Source: Halorubrum alkaliphilum
GTDB taxonomy: Archaea; Halobacteriota; Halobacteria; Halobacteriales; Haloferacaceae
Length of the DNA: 64,000 bases
NCBI RefSeq assembly: GCF_017873815.1
Contig: NZ_JAGGKQ010000017.1
Location: 1 to 64,000, forward strand
Reading direction: 5' to 3'
Shown: piece after piece, positions 22,534 to 32,231 of the stretch
Numbering within the stretch: position 1 is the first letter of the stretch
Layout of the letters: each line of letters starts with the position of its first letter
Notes under the pieces: generated by a model
Databases searched by the model: none
What the model saw: the letters and a program-made list of their open reading frames with translations, nothing else
Told to the model about the DNA's origin: nothing
Made by a program: the position numbers and the translations under genes

Positions 22534-24201
22534 TCAGTGCTCGCCGCCCGTTCCGCGCCGGTCGGAGTCCAGATCGATGTCGAGGTCGTCGAGGAGTTCC
22601 TCGGCTTCTTCGCGCTTCTCCTGGTGGTCCTCGAGGAACTCCCTCATTAGCTCGGCGGCCTGCTCCTTACAGCCGCCACAGAGGCGTTCGCCGTTCACGC
22701 ACTCGGAGTACACCTCCTTCGTCAGCTCGTCGTCGTCGGCCGCGAGCAGGTAGGCGTACAGCTCGTAGACGGGACAGTCGTCGGCCTCGCCGCCGAGTTC
22801 GCGCTGCTTTTCCGCCGTGTCCCGGCCGCCCGTGGTCGCCGACCGGACCTTGTCGTAACCGTCCTCGGGGTCATCGAGCAGCGAGATGTGGCTCGCCGGG
22901 ATCGACGAGGACATCTTCCCGCCGGTGAGTCCGGTCATGAAGCGGTGGTAGATCGAGGAGGGCTGCCGGAATCCGTACCCGTCGTGGTCGATCTCGACCC
23001 CGCGCGCCACCGACTCGGCCGCCTCCCGAGAGAGGTCGAACGCGTCGACGTGGCCCTCGAACACGCGCTTTTCGCCGTCGATCGCCTCGATGAGCGCCTC
23101 GAACGCCTCGTCGGTGGCGTTGCGGTCGAAGAAGCGCACGCGGGGACGAAGCGGCTCCTTGCCGCCGGCTTCGAGCTTGTCGAGGGCGGTCGCTTTCGCG
23201 TCCCCGAGGCCGGACGGTGCGTCGTACTCCGCGAGCCACTCGGCGGCGTCCGTACAGCGGACGTCCGTGTTAGCGTCGGTCGGTTCACCCGCCAGCGCGT
23301 CGTAGGCGGCCCGCACCAGTTGTCGTTCGTCGTCGTCGAGCTCGAAGCTCGCGAACGCCTCGGTCACTTTGAAGTAGCGCACCCGGGTCGCCAGGTCGCG
23401 GGTCAGCCGGACGTGTGGGTCCTGATCCGGTCCCACGGGGATCACCGTGGGCTTCGGCTCGTCGACGAGTTGCGGGTAGAGGATGTCCGCCGTCTGGGTG
23501 ACCACGCTCTGCATATGCGAAACGTTCGTCTCGCCGTCGAAGCCGTAGATCGCCTCGAACTCCGAGAAGTTCGCCTTCGACCCGAGTTCGAACCCGAGGT
23601 CCTGGACCTCGCGGTTGTCGGATTGGCGGTACAGTTCGCCGTCCTCGGCGTCGAAGCCGAGCGCGAGCAGCGAAAGCAGGTAGCTCCGGGCGTGCTCGTC
23701 GATCTCCGGCCACGACATCCCGCGCGCGGAGTGGGCCTCCAGATCGGCGATGAGGCCGAAGACGTCGCCGCCCTGCCGTTGATGCCAGATCAGCTCGTCG
23801 AAGACGAGCTTGTGGCCGATGTGGGGGTCGCCGGTGGGCATAAAGCCCGAGAGGGCCGCGAACGGCTCGTCGTTCGCCATCGCCTCGGCGACCGCGTCGT
23901 ACTCGCGGTGCCCGAAGATGACGCCGCGGCGCATCAGATAGTGGGGGTGCGGCACGTCGTCGGCGACGTCGTCGAACGCCTCGATGCCGAACTCCTCGAA
24001 CAGATCCGCGTAGTCGCCGACCGACGCCGACCCCCACGGGTCCAAGGCGACGTCGTCGGTCGGTTCGTCGGCCCGCTCCGTCCCGCCGTCGGTGCGGGGG
24101 ATCCCGTCGTCGCGGGACCGCCCGTCGTCGCGGGACCGCCCGTCGACATCGGCCGACCCGCGGTCCTCTCGGGCGACTCCCTCGGAGGTGTCCTCGTCCA
24201 T
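22534..24201 (-). CDS. trpS: Tryptophan-tRNA ligase
   Basis: This enzyme charges tRNA-Trp with tryptophan. The product is 555 residues and belongs to the archaeal/eukaryotic type of class I synthetase. The HIGH motif appears as PTGDPHIGH (residues ~122-130) and KMSKS as GGKMSSS (near 415). The first ~50 residues are acidic with repeated DGRSRDD elements and are probably disordered; the core begins at DVALDPWGSASVGDY. Near the C-terminus CVNGERLCGGCKEQAA may bind zinc, and the end is a charged helix. Confidence 0.95.
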   Translation of the reverse strand: MDEDTSEGVAREDRGSADVDGRSRDDGRSRDDGIPRTDGGTERADEPTDDVALDPWGSASVGDYADLFEEFGIEAFDDVADDVPHPHYLMRRGVIFGHREYDAVAEAMANDEPFAALSGFMPTGDPHIGHKLVFDELIWHQRQGGDVFGLIADLEAHSARGMSWPEIDEHARSYLLSLLALGFDAEDGELYRQSDNREVQDLGFELGSKANFSEFEAIYGFDGETNVSHMQSVVTQTADILYPQLVDEPKPTVIPVGPDQDPHVRLTRDLATRVRYFKVTEAFASFELDDDERQLVRAAYDALAGEPTDANTDVRCTDAAEWLAEYDAPSGLGDAKATALDKLEAGGKEPLRPRVRFFDRNATDEAFEALIEAIDGEKRVFEGHVDAFDLSREAAESVARGVEIDHDGYGFRQPSSIYHRFMTGLTGGKMSSSIPASHISLLDDPEDGYDKVRSATTGGRDTAEKQRELGGEADDCPVYELYAYLLAADDDELTKEVYSECVNGERLCGGCKEQAAELMREFLEDHQEKREEAEELLDDLDIDLDSDRRGTGGEH

Positions 24202-24315
24202 ACGTTCCCTCCCGTCGGTCGACGCAAAAACCGTTCGCTTGTTCGGGAGTGGATACCAGTCCGGGACGCCTCATCCCCGGACGCCTCGTCCCCGGGTCGA
24301 GGAACGCCCTACCGA

Positions 24316-24768
24316 TTACTGGCCGCTGCGGAGGGCGACCGTCTCCTGTTCGAACCCTGATCCGTCGCCCCGCCAGCGCCACGAACCGACGAACGGGTGG
24401 CCGTCCAGCGCGCAGATCACGTACGAGTGGTCGGGCCACGCCGCCTGCGCGGCGTCGGTCTCGCTCGGTCGAGCCGGGCCGGTCGGGTGGGAGTGGTAGA
24501 ACCCAACCACGTCGAGTCCGTCCGCCTCGATCCGTTCGATCAGTTCGAGTTGCTCCTCCGGGGTGATCAGATACCGTGTTCGGGGGGTTTCGGCGACGTT
24601 CTCCGCCTCGTATCGGCGGGTGACGACGCTCGGATCCCCGTCGGTTCCGCGGTCCCCCGCCAGCACGCCGCAGACCTCCTCCTTGCCGCCCTCGGAGGCG
24701 TGGCGGACGATATCGTCGTATATCGTCCGTGGAAGCTCGATCACGTCGTGAGAGAGTCGTCCGACCAT
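24316..24768 (-). CDS. JAMM/MPN+ metalloprotease, probable desampylase
   Basis: The 150-residue protein has the full JAMM zinc motif: Glu30/31 in KEEVCGVL, His92 and His94 in FYHSHP, Ser102 and Asp105 in PSETD. Haloferax HvJAMM1, which has the same size and motif, removes SAMP ubiquitin-like proteins from their targets and releases them for MoaE-type sulfur transfer; I infer the same role here. The molybdoenzyme operon at 51-56 kb would need molybdopterin made with such sulfur carriers. ATG 24768 lies next to a plus-strand DUF302 gene; the two are divergent. Confidence 0.85.
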   Translation of the reverse strand: MVGRLSHDVIELPRTIYDDIVRHASEGGKEEVCGVLAGDRGTDGDPSVVTRRYEAENVAETPRTRYLITPEEQLELIERIEADGLDVVGFYHSHPTGPARPSETDAAQAAWPDHSYVICALDGHPFVGSWRWRGDGSGFEQETVALRSGQ

Positions 24769-24871
24769 ATAAACCGTTCCGGCCGGTCGAGAGACGCGGT
24801 GTCACGTCCGAGATACCGGCAGCCGTTGGTGGCCGGGGAAGCTATTTATTCGACGCCCCGGGACCTGACCC

Positions 24872-25360
24872 ATGAGCGACACCGCAGGCGACTCCCTCGC
24901 GCCGACCGCGGACGAGGCGCTCCACACGACGGTCGACATGCCCTTCGACGACGCAGTTCCCTTCGTCCAGATCGAACACGAGCTCGCGGACTTCGAGACG
25001 GTCCGCGTCACGCGGCTCGACGAGATGATCGAGGGTATGCTCGGCCACGACGACGTCGAGCGAACCGCGCTGATCGTGGTTTGTCACCCCGAGATCGCGT
25101 ACGACGCTATCGATATCGACCCGACGCTTGCCGGCATGCTTCCCTGTACGACGGTCGTCTACGAGCGGGCGGGCGACGACCGCGTTCACGTCCATCACGT
25201 GTCGGCGACGAAGGCGATCCGAGATCTCGGCTGTGCGCCCGCGGACGCGGACCCGGCGGTCGCGGACCTCGTCGAGAAGACGGGCGAGTTGATGACGGTC
25301 GTCTGGGAGAACATCGAGGAGCACGGCCGCGACGACGAAGTCCCTCCGTCCCGGGAGTGA
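24872..25360 (+). CDS. DUF302 protein
   Basis: The 162-residue soluble protein contains the DUF302 fold (VDMPFDDAVPFVQIEHELAD, later ALIVVCHPEIAYDAIDI and LPCTTVVYER). DUF302 domains are thought to bind small ligands and are often linked to redox or stress functions, but no activity is established. The TATA-like GCTATTTATTC lies about 30 nt before ATG 24872. The UspA gene follows on the same strand. Confidence 0.85.
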   Translation: MSDTAGDSLAPTADEALHTTVDMPFDDAVPFVQIEHELADFETVRVTRLDEMIEGMLGHDDVERTALIVVCHPEIAYDAIDIDPTLAGMLPCTTVVYERAGDDRVHVHHVSATKAIRDLGCAPADADPAVADLVEKTGELMTVVWENIEEHGRDDEVPPSRE

Positions 25361-25474
25361 TGACGGCCGGTTCGTCGCTCCGGGCGGCTGACTCCGTCCC
25401 GCCGTCGGTTGCGGTCCCCGGCCATCCCTTGGAGTGCGCCGAGATTTATACTGCGGCCGTGCCCATCCTCGCGT

Positions 25475-25918
25475 ATGACCGCTCCCGACCACGTGTTGGT
25501 CCCGCTTGACGGCTCGCCGCTGGCGAACGAGGCCCTGACGCACGCGCTCGCGACGTTCGACCGTCGGGTGACGGTGTTGAACGTCGTCACGCCGCTCGAC
25601 GCCGGCATGATCGAGGGCGGCGTCTTAGAGCCGGACGATGAGCGGGTCGCGGCCGCCCGCGAGCGCACTGAGCGACTGGTGGAGCAAGCGCGAGACCGGG
25701 CGGCGGCTGAGGGTCGGACCGTTGACACGGCCATCGAGACGGGCGATCCCGCCGACGCGATCCTGGAGTACGTCGACGACCACGACGTCGACCACGTCGT
25801 GATGGGCGGTCACGGCGGTGATGCGGGATCGATCGCCCGGCGACTCCTCGGCACCGTCGCGACCGCGGTCGTCGGGGGCGCGGACGTGACGGTCACCGTG
25901 GTCCGCCACGACGACTGA
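25475..25918 (+). CDS. Universal stress protein (UspA)
   Basis: The 147-residue protein has the single-domain UspA fold: DHVLVPLDGSPLANEALTHA at the start and the ATP-binding signature GGHGG followed by SIARRLLGTVATAVV near the end, which suggests an ATP-binding type. Its exact role is unknown; it is part of a stress-related group with DUF302. A TTTATACTG box about 30 nt before ATG 25475 supports this start. Confidence 0.92.
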   Translation: MTAPDHVLVPLDGSPLANEALTHALATFDRRVTVLNVVTPLDAGMIEGGVLEPDDERVAAARERTERLVEQARDRAAAEGRTVDTAIETGDPADAILEYVDDHDVDHVVMGGHGGDAGSIARRLLGTVATAVVGGADVTVTVVRHDD

Positions 25919-26014
25919 TGGCAACCACGACGGTACGGAGAGTCGACCGGGGTCGCTACCGTTCCGTTCGTCGGAGGTCACCACACATATGTACCACTGA
26001 GTGTTTGGATCCGT

Positions 26015-27277
26015 ATGGAGCAACACTCCCTCTCGCGGTTCGAGTATCGCGCACCGACGATCCGACACGGGTCGGTCGAGGAACTCGGGAGGGAACTCGC
26101 GAACCACGGTTACGAGCGAGCCCTCGTGATCACCGGCAAAACGGTCGGCAGCCGTCCGGCCGTACTGGATCCGGTGCGGGAGGGGCTCTCGGACCGCCTC
26201 GTCGGCGTCGTCGATCGAACCACACCGGAAAAGCGTCTGGAGACGGTCCTTTCGGCGGCCGAACGCGCGGAGGAACGTGATGCTGACGTCCTCGTCGGTC
26301 TCGGCGGAGCGAGCAGTCTCGACGTAACCCGGGTGACGGCTGCCGTCGCAGCCAGCGAGTCGTCACCGGCGGAGCTTCGGACGTCGTTCGAGCGGACCGG
26401 AACGCTCCCGGTCCCCGAAGCGCCGTTGCCGAGCGTGGCGGTTCCGACGACGCTCGCGGGAGGGAGCCTCTCGATGCTCGGGGGAGTAAGCGCCCGGCGG
26501 ACTACTTCGGGAACGGAACTCGTCGGTGGCGGCGTCGGCGACCCACGGCTCATGCCCGTCCTCGCACTCTACGATCCGGAACTGGTCGGAACGACTCCAC
26601 GGGAGATCCTCGCGGGCTCGGCGATGAACGGGTTCAACAAGGGCGTCGAAACCCTCTATTCGAGCCACCGGACGCCAGTCACCGACGCGACGGCGAGCCG
26701 CGGGCTGCGGCTGCTCATCGACGGTCTCCCGACCCTCAGCGAGGATCCGGAGCACTGGGACCTCGAGACGATGCTTCGGGGGGTTTCACTCGTCCAATAC
26801 GGGACGACGCGACCGACCGGGACCACGTTCTCGCTCCTCCACGCGCTGGGTCACTCGCTGCGAGTTCACGCGGGCGTCCAACTCGGGGTCGCCCACGCCG
26901 TCGTCACACCTCCCGCGCTCGAACGGTTGTTCGACGACGCCGACGGGCGTCGGGAACTGCTCGCGGACGCGATGACGGTCGATACCGACGAACGCGGGCC
27001 TGCCGAGGGGGTCGTCTCCGCGGTCGCCTCGCTGCGTGAGACGCTCGGACTCCCCGAACGGCTTCGAAACGTCGAGGGCGTTTCCGAATCGATGCTAGAG
27101 ACGGTCGCACGGACGGCCGCCGAGGACTTCCTGCGCTCGAACGATCCGCCAACGCCGTCGCTGGCGGTTCCGCCCGAGCATCGGAAGGACGAACCGTGGT
27201 GCGGAACGCCGCATCCACCCGCGGACCTCACGGTGTCGACGCCCGCGTTCCTGACGATCCTCGAGTCGGCCTGGTGA
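26015..27277 (+). CDS. Iron-containing alcohol dehydrogenase-like protein with altered metal site
   Basis: The 420-residue protein has the fold of the Fe-ADH/maleylacetate reductase family: an N-terminal Rossmann half with GHGS-like RHGSVEELGREL, VLVGLGGASSLDVTR for NAD(P) binding, PLPSVAVPTTLAGG, and a helical C-terminal half. Two of the usual iron ligands are missing: where the family has DxxxH (as in DALAHAIEA) this protein has NGFNKGVET, i.e. Asn and Lys. The later histidines (HALGHSLRVHAG, LGVAHAVVTP) remain. It may use another metal, or none, so its reaction is uncertain. A TATA-like CATATGTA lies about 28 nt before the ATG. Confidence 0.8.
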   Translation: MEQHSLSRFEYRAPTIRHGSVEELGRELANHGYERALVITGKTVGSRPAVLDPVREGLSDRLVGVVDRTTPEKRLETVLSAAERAEERDADVLVGLGGASSLDVTRVTAAVAASESSPAELRTSFERTGTLPVPEAPLPSVAVPTTLAGGSLSMLGGVSARRTTSGTELVGGGVGDPRLMPVLALYDPELVGTTPREILAGSAMNGFNKGVETLYSSHRTPVTDATASRGLRLLIDGLPTLSEDPEHWDLETMLRGVSLVQYGTTRPTGTTFSLLHALGHSLRVHAGVQLGVAHAVVTPPALERLFDDADGRRELLADAMTVDTDERGPAEGVVSAVASLRETLGLPERLRNVEGVSESMLETVARTAAEDFLRSNDPPTPSLAVPPEHRKDEPWCGTPHPPADLTVSTPAFLTILESAW

Positions 27278-27316
27278 GTCGACGCTCTCTGTGGCCCCAT
27301 CCGTTCCGGAGCCACC

Positions 27317-28531
27317 TCACGACATCCCCAGAGCAGTCGAGAACGCCCGGTAGAGGCCGAACCCGATCGCGATCGAGGTCGCGAGCGTGATCAGCCAGAA
27401 CCCGACGGTCACGACGATCTTCCGCCGGGAGACGCCGGCCGAGCCCGCCGCGAGACCCCCGCCGATGACGCCGGAGATGATGATGTTGTTAAACGAGATG
27501 GGGATCCCGAGGGTGATCGCCGCCTGCGCGATGACGAATCCGGGGACGAGCGCCGCGATCGACCGCCGCAGTCCCAGTTCGGCGTACTCCCGCGAGGTCG
27601 CCTGGAGGAGTCGCGGCGCACCCATCCACGCGCCCGCGAGGATCCCGGACGCGCCGACGCCCAGAAGCGCGATCGCGGGCAGTCCGAGCTCGGTTCCGTA
27701 GAGGTTCTCCAGAGGACCGGTCGCGAGCCCGACCTGGCTGCCGCCGCTGGAGAACGCCACGACGCTCCCGAGCACGAGCAGGAACGTCCGGATCCCGTCC
27801 TCGACGGAGCGCTGGGTTCGCCGTCGGATCACCCGGAACCCGCCGGCCGCGAACGCCAGCGTCACGAGGACGACCACGGGATCGACGCCGCCCGCGGCCG
27901 GCAGGTCGACGAGCCGTCCGGCCGCTCGTGAGACCCACTCGGCGATCGACCCCTGTGCCCGGGTCGGATGCGGGATCACGCCGAGCCGGACGTTCGCGAG
28001 GATCCCGGAGACCACGCCAGCGAGCAGCGGGACCCCGACCGTGTCGGGGACATCGTCGCGTCGGAGCAGCGTCGCGGTGAGGTACGCGACCCCACCGGAG
28101 ACGGGTGGAACCAGCAGCCAGAACGTCCCGATCCGGCGGTAGGTGTCGAACGCCGGGTCGCCGCCGAGCGAGAGCCCCACGCCGACCATCGCGCCGGTCG
28201 TCGCGAACGCCGCGGGCACCGGGTAGCCGCTGTACACGCCGAACGCCATGAACGACGCCGCCACGAGCAGCCCGGTCGTCGCCGCCAGCGGCGTGATCTG
28301 GACGCCGTTTATCAGGTCCGCGCCGACCGTCTCGGAGATCGCTCCGCCCTGCGTTAACGCGCCCGCCGCCGCGAGGATCCCGACGAGGAACGCCGCGCGC
28401 ATCGTCGAGATGACGTTGGCCCCTATGGCTGGCGCGAACGGTGGGGAGTTGCTGTTCGCCCCGAGCGACCACGCCATGAACAGGCAGGTGATCGTCGCGA
28501 ACGCGACGAGCATCCAGAAAGTGATCGTCAC
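27317..28531 (-). CDS. PiT-family inorganic phosphate transporter
   Basis: The ~404-residue membrane protein has about ten hydrophobic segments and the PiT family signatures GANSNSPPFAPAIGAN near the N-terminus and GIPISFNNIIISGVIGGGL near the C-terminus, marking the duplicated transport repeats. It takes up phosphate with a cation. GTG 28531 is chosen because it overlaps the endA stop codon as GTGA, a classic sign of coupled translation; an ATG at 28558 would overlap endA by 31 bp. Confidence 0.88.
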   Translation of the reverse strand: MTITFWMLVAFATITCLFMAWSLGANSNSPPFAPAIGANVISTMRAAFLVGILAAAGALTQGGAISETVGADLINGVQITPLAATTGLLVAASFMAFGVYSGYPVPAAFATTGAMVGVGLSLGGDPAFDTYRRIGTFWLLVPPVSGGVAYLTATLLRRDDVPDTVGVPLLAGVVSGILANVRLGVIPHPTRAQGSIAEWVSRAAGRLVDLPAAGGVDPVVVLVTLAFAAGGFRVIRRRTQRSVEDGIRTFLLVLGSVVAFSSGGSQVGLATGPLENLYGTELGLPAIALLGVGASGILAGAWMGAPRLLQATSREYAELGLRRSIAALVPGFVIAQAAITLGIPISFNNIIISGVIGGGLAAGSAGVSRRKIVVTVGFWLITLATSIAIGFGLYRAFSTALGMS

Positions 28532-29778
28532 GGCGTCAACCGCCCCACCGAGAGCCACTCGATGTCGGCGGCGTTGCCGTCCGACCCGTCATCGTCCGCT
28601 TCGCTACCGCCGCCCCCCGTCAGCGCGAACAGTAGCTCCTTGCGAACGCCGCCGGCGAGCCTGACGTCGAGCGAGAGCTCCCGCGGCGCGAACGCGTGGT
28701 CGGGCTCCACGACCCGGACGAGGTGCTCGGAGTGTGGGAGGTCCGCCACGGTCTCCACGTCGAGGTACGTCCGGAAGTCCGCGCCGAACTTGAACCCCGT
28801 CTTGGGAACCGCGTCGCGCCCGCGCAGGTCCCGGTAGGTCGCCAGCCGCCGGTCGAACCGGTCGCCCTCGACGGTCCGGCCGCGAGCGACGACCGCGGCG
28901 AGGTCGTTCTCGCTCGTGTCGTCCTCGCCGTCGTCCACGTTGTTCGCGCCGCCCGAGCCGTTGTTCGCGCCGCCCGCGCCGTTGCTCGCGCCGCCGCCGA
29001 CCCCGGCCGCTCCGTCTCCCGCCGCGACGACCTCGTCGAGGTGGAGCACCCCGTCCGCCGCCAGCGACGCGGCTTCGAGCAGGGACAGCTGGAGGGCGTT
29101 CTCGACGGCGGCCGCGCGCCCGGTCAGCGGTTGGCCGTAGAAGCCGTGTTCGTACAGCGCGGGGGGCGCACCCCAGACGACGACCCGGTCGGAGAGGAGC
29201 ACGCCCCGCAGCGTTTCCGGCGGCTCGTAGTCGGTACCCCCCTCTATTTCGGGGTGCTCGACGCCGAAGTACGTGATGTCGCTCTCCTCGTCGACGACCG
29301 CGAGGGTCCGACCGGCCAGCCCGCTGGCCGGCACCGGCTCCCGCTCGCCGACCACCCGGATCGCGTAGTGGACGTTCCCGGTGTCCGGCGTCGACCCGCG
29401 CTCGTAGGCGACCAGATCGACGGCGTCCGATACGTCGGCGTCCCCGCCGGGCCACGGGTCGCGGGCCGGCGAGAGGTAGAAGCCGCGGTCGCGTAGGTCC
29501 GAGTACACGAGATACCGTACCGCGAACCGGTCGACTGCGGCGGCGCTGTCGACGAAGAACCGTTCGAAGCCGACGGGGGTCGGGTCGTCGGATTCGGCGT
29601 CGGAAAGCGCCACGCCCGAGAGGTCGCCACGGAACAGGAGGTGGGCGGCCTCGACCCGTGAGAGAGCGATCGAGTTCCCTTCGAGGGGGCGGCCGTACCC
29701 GCGTGAGTCGAAGAAGCGCTGACGGGCGTCGCCGCCGACGTGGACGGCGTCGCCGCGGAGATCGCCTGTCGGTTGCAT
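28528..29778 (-). CDS. endA: tRNA splicing endonuclease (tRNA-intron lyase)
   Basis: EndA cuts introns out of precursor tRNAs at bulge-helix-bulge motifs. The 416-residue protein is of the fused two-repeat type: an N-terminal inactive repeat (RQRFFDSRGYGRPLEGNSIALS), a middle part with YGQPLTGRAAAVENALQLS, and a catalytic C-terminal repeat with GFKFGADFRTY, His in LPHSEHLVRVV and Lys in GGVRKELLF, the probable Tyr/His/Lys triad. A glycine/asparagine-rich repeat (GANNGSGGANN) links the halves. ATG 29778 is used; the frame continues upstream only as an antisense shadow of the CDC48 gene. It overlaps the phosphate transporter start by 4 bp. Confidence 0.92.
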   Translation of the reverse strand: MQPTGDLRGDAVHVGGDARQRFFDSRGYGRPLEGNSIALSRVEAAHLLFRGDLSGVALSDAESDDPTPVGFERFFVDSAAAVDRFAVRYLVYSDLRDRGFYLSPARDPWPGGDADVSDAVDLVAYERGSTPDTGNVHYAIRVVGEREPVPASGLAGRTLAVVDEESDITYFGVEHPEIEGGTDYEPPETLRGVLLSDRVVVWGAPPALYEHGFYGQPLTGRAAAVENALQLSLLEAASLAADGVLHLDEVVAAGDGAAGVGGGASNGAGGANNGSGGANNVDDGEDDTSENDLAAVVARGRTVEGDRFDRRLATYRDLRGRDAVPKTGFKFGADFRTYLDVETVADLPHSEHLVRVVEPDHAFAPRELSLDVRLAGGVRKELLFALTGGGGSEADDDGSDGNAADIEWLSVGRLTP

Positions 29779-29859
29779 GGCGTCATTCGTGGCCCCACGG
29801 GGTAAGGGGGTTCCGGTCGGACGGGCAAGGATAAAGGATGGGCGGGCCGGAAGAGGCGT

Positions 29860-32160
29860 ATGAACGATACCGTAGGCGTCACGCTCACGGTGCGTGCCGC
29901 CGAGAAACGCGATGCCGGCCGCGGTATCGCCAGGCTCCCCGAAACCGCTCGCAAGCGACTCGGCCTCCTCAGCGGCGACACCGTCCGGATCGAGGGCGAA
30001 CGCGCCGCCGTCGCGAAGGTGTGGCCCGGCGGCGCGGACGCGCGCGACGGCACCGTCCTCATCGACGCCGACACCCGCGCGAACGCCGGCGTGAAGGTCG
30101 GCGACACCGTCGCGGTCAGCCCGATCGAGGTCGCCGACGCCCGCCGGATCGTCCTCGCCGCGCCGGCCGCGCTCGCCGACGTCGACGTGAGTCGGGAGGT
30201 CGTCGAACGCGCGCTCGCCCGCGACCTCCGCGATAGACCCGTCACGCCCGGCGAGGCGGTCCACGTCGAGCGGCTGGGCGGGCTCCGGTTCGTCGTCGAC
30301 CGAACCGAGCCCTCCGGCACGGTTCGCGTGTCGTCGTCGACGACCGTCGAGGTCGTCTACGAGGGCGTCGACGAGGGGTCCGACTCCCGAAGCGACGGTT
30401 CGACCGACAGCAGCCGGAGCGGCGGCTCCCGGCCGACGCCGACGCGCGACGCCCGGGAGTCGGGAGCGGGATCGAATACGGGAGCGGCCGGCGCTGGCCG
30501 GACTAGTCGATCCGGCACACACGGAACCGACGGGGTTGCCGCCGGCGACGGAGAGCCGGCGGAGCGCACCGCGGGTGCGACGTACGAGGACATCGGCGGA
30601 CTCGACGAGGAGCTGGAGCTGGTTCGCGAGACGATCGAGTTGCCCCTCTCCGAGCCGGAGGTGTTCACGAGGCTCGGCGTCGACCCGCCGAAGGGCGTGC
30701 TGTTGTACGGGCCGCCGGGGACGGGGAAGACGCTCATCGCGCGCGCCGTCGCCAACGAGGTCGACGCGACGTTCATCACCGTCGACGGCCCGGAGATCAT
30801 GTCGAAGTACAAGGGCGAAAGCGAGGAGCGCCTGCGGGACGTGTTCGAGCGCGCGAGCGAGGAGTCGCCGGCGATCGTCTTCTTCGACGAGATCGACTCG
30901 ATCGCGGGGAAACGCGACGACGGCGGCGACGTGGAGAACCGCGTCGTCGGGCAGTTGCTCTCGCTGATGGACGGGCTCGACGCCCGCGGCGACGTGATCG
31001 TCATCGGCGCGACGAACCGCGTCGACAGCCTCGACCCCGCGCTGCGTCGCGGCGGCCGCTTCGACCGCGAGATCGAGATCGGCGTCCCCGGCGAGGTCGG
31101 TCGCCGCCAGATCCTCGACGTCCACACCCGGCGGATGCCGCTCGCGGACGACGTCGACCTCGACCGGATCGCGAGCCGGACCCACGGGTTCGTCGGCGCG
31201 GACATCGAGGGACTCACACAGGAGGCGGCGATGACTGCGCTCCGGCGGGCCCGCGAGGACGACGCGGCGGCGCTCGCGACGGTGACGGTCGCCAAGGCGG
31301 ACTTCGAGGCGGCCCACGCCGCCGTCGAGCCCAGCGCGATGCGCGAGTACGTCGCCGAGCAGCCGACGACTGACTTCTCGGACGTGGGGGGGTTACCGGA
31401 GGCGAAGGAGAAACTGGAGCGGGCGGTGACGTGGCCGCTGACGTACGGCCCGCTGTTCGACGCCGCCAACGCGGACCCGCCGACCGGCGTCCTGCTTCAC
31501 GGGCCGCCCGGAACCGGGAAGACGCTGCTCGCGCGCGCCATCGCCGGCGAGAGCGGCGTCAACTTCATTCAGGTGGCCGGTCCCGAACTGCTCGACCGGT
31601 ACGTCGGCGAGTCGGAGAAGGCGGTGCGTGACCTCTTCGACCGGGCGCGACAGGCGGCCCCGGTGATCGTCTTCTTCGACGAGATAGACGCGGTCGCGAC
31701 CGATCGCGACGCCGCGGGCGGCGGCGACTCCGGCGTCGGCGAACGGGTCGTCTCCCAGCTCCTCACGGAGCTGGACCGCGCGAGCGACAACCCGAACCTG
31801 GTGGTGCTCTCGGCGACGAACCGGCGAGCGGCGCTCGATCCGGCCCTACTGCGGCCGGGCCGACTCGAGACTCACATCGAGGTTCCGGAACCCGACCGCG
31901 ACGCGCGACGGAAGGTGTTCGAGGTCCACACGCGGGATAAACCGGTCGCTGACGACGTCGATCTCGACCGTCTCGCCGACGAGACGGAGGGGTACTCCGG
32001 CGCGGAGATCGCCGCGGTCTGCCGCGAGGCTGCGATGACCGCGATCGAGCGGGTCACCGACGAACACGGCGAGTCCGCCAACGACCACGCCGACGAGGTC
32101 GCGATCACCGACGACGACTTCTCGGCGGCGCTCGGGACGGTCGCGGCCTCCCAGCTGTAG
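29860..32160 (+). CDS. CDC48/VAT-type AAA+ ATPase
   Basis: The 766-residue protein has the CDC48 layout: an N-domain with double-psi barrel (residues ~1-190), a disordered linker rich in Ser/Gly (190-245), and two AAA modules. D1 has GPPGTGKT and IVFFDEID; D2 has GPPGTGKTLLARAIAGE and IVFFDEIDAVATDRD, followed by arginine-finger SATNRR. Such ATPases unfold proteins and feed them to the proteasome or remodel complexes. Haloarchaea carry several paralogs, so the specific clients are unknown. It is divergent from endA with 81 bp between. Confidence 0.93.
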   Translation: MNDTVGVTLTVRAAEKRDAGRGIARLPETARKRLGLLSGDTVRIEGERAAVAKVWPGGADARDGTVLIDADTRANAGVKVGDTVAVSPIEVADARRIVLAAPAALADVDVSREVVERALARDLRDRPVTPGEAVHVERLGGLRFVVDRTEPSGTVRVSSSTTVEVVYEGVDEGSDSRSDGSTDSSRSGGSRPTPTRDARESGAGSNTGAAGAGRTSRSGTHGTDGVAAGDGEPAERTAGATYEDIGGLDEELELVRETIELPLSEPEVFTRLGVDPPKGVLLYGPPGTGKTLIARAVANEVDATFITVDGPEIMSKYKGESEERLRDVFERASEESPAIVFFDEIDSIAGKRDDGGDVENRVVGQLLSLMDGLDARGDVIVIGATNRVDSLDPALRRGGRFDREIEIGVPGEVGRRQILDVHTRRMPLADDVDLDRIASRTHGFVGADIEGLTQEAAMTALRRAREDDAAALATVTVAKADFEAAHAAVEPSAMREYVAEQPTTDFSDVGGLPEAKEKLERAVTWPLTYGPLFDAANADPPTGVLLHGPPGTGKTLLARAIAGESGVNFIQVAGPELLDRYVGESEKAVRDLFDRARQAAPVIVFFDEIDAVATDRDAAGGGDSGVGERVVSQLLTELDRASDNPNLVVLSATNRRAALDPALLRPGRLETHIEVPEPDRDARRKVFEVHTRDKPVADDVDLDRLADETEGYSGAEIAAVCREAAMTAIERVTDEHGESANDHADEVAITDDDFSAALGTVAASQL

Positions 32161-32231
32161 TCCGTTCTTCTCGGCTTGCCAGCCTCCCCGGCACGGAGAA
32201 CGCCTTTGGATCGGCGGGTCCAACACGACCC

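Noticed and set aside
28528-31317. Very long minus-strand frame beginning opposite the CDC48 gene
   Set aside because: Only the part from ATG 29778 is endA; the upstream extension is antisense to the clear CDC48 coding sequence.
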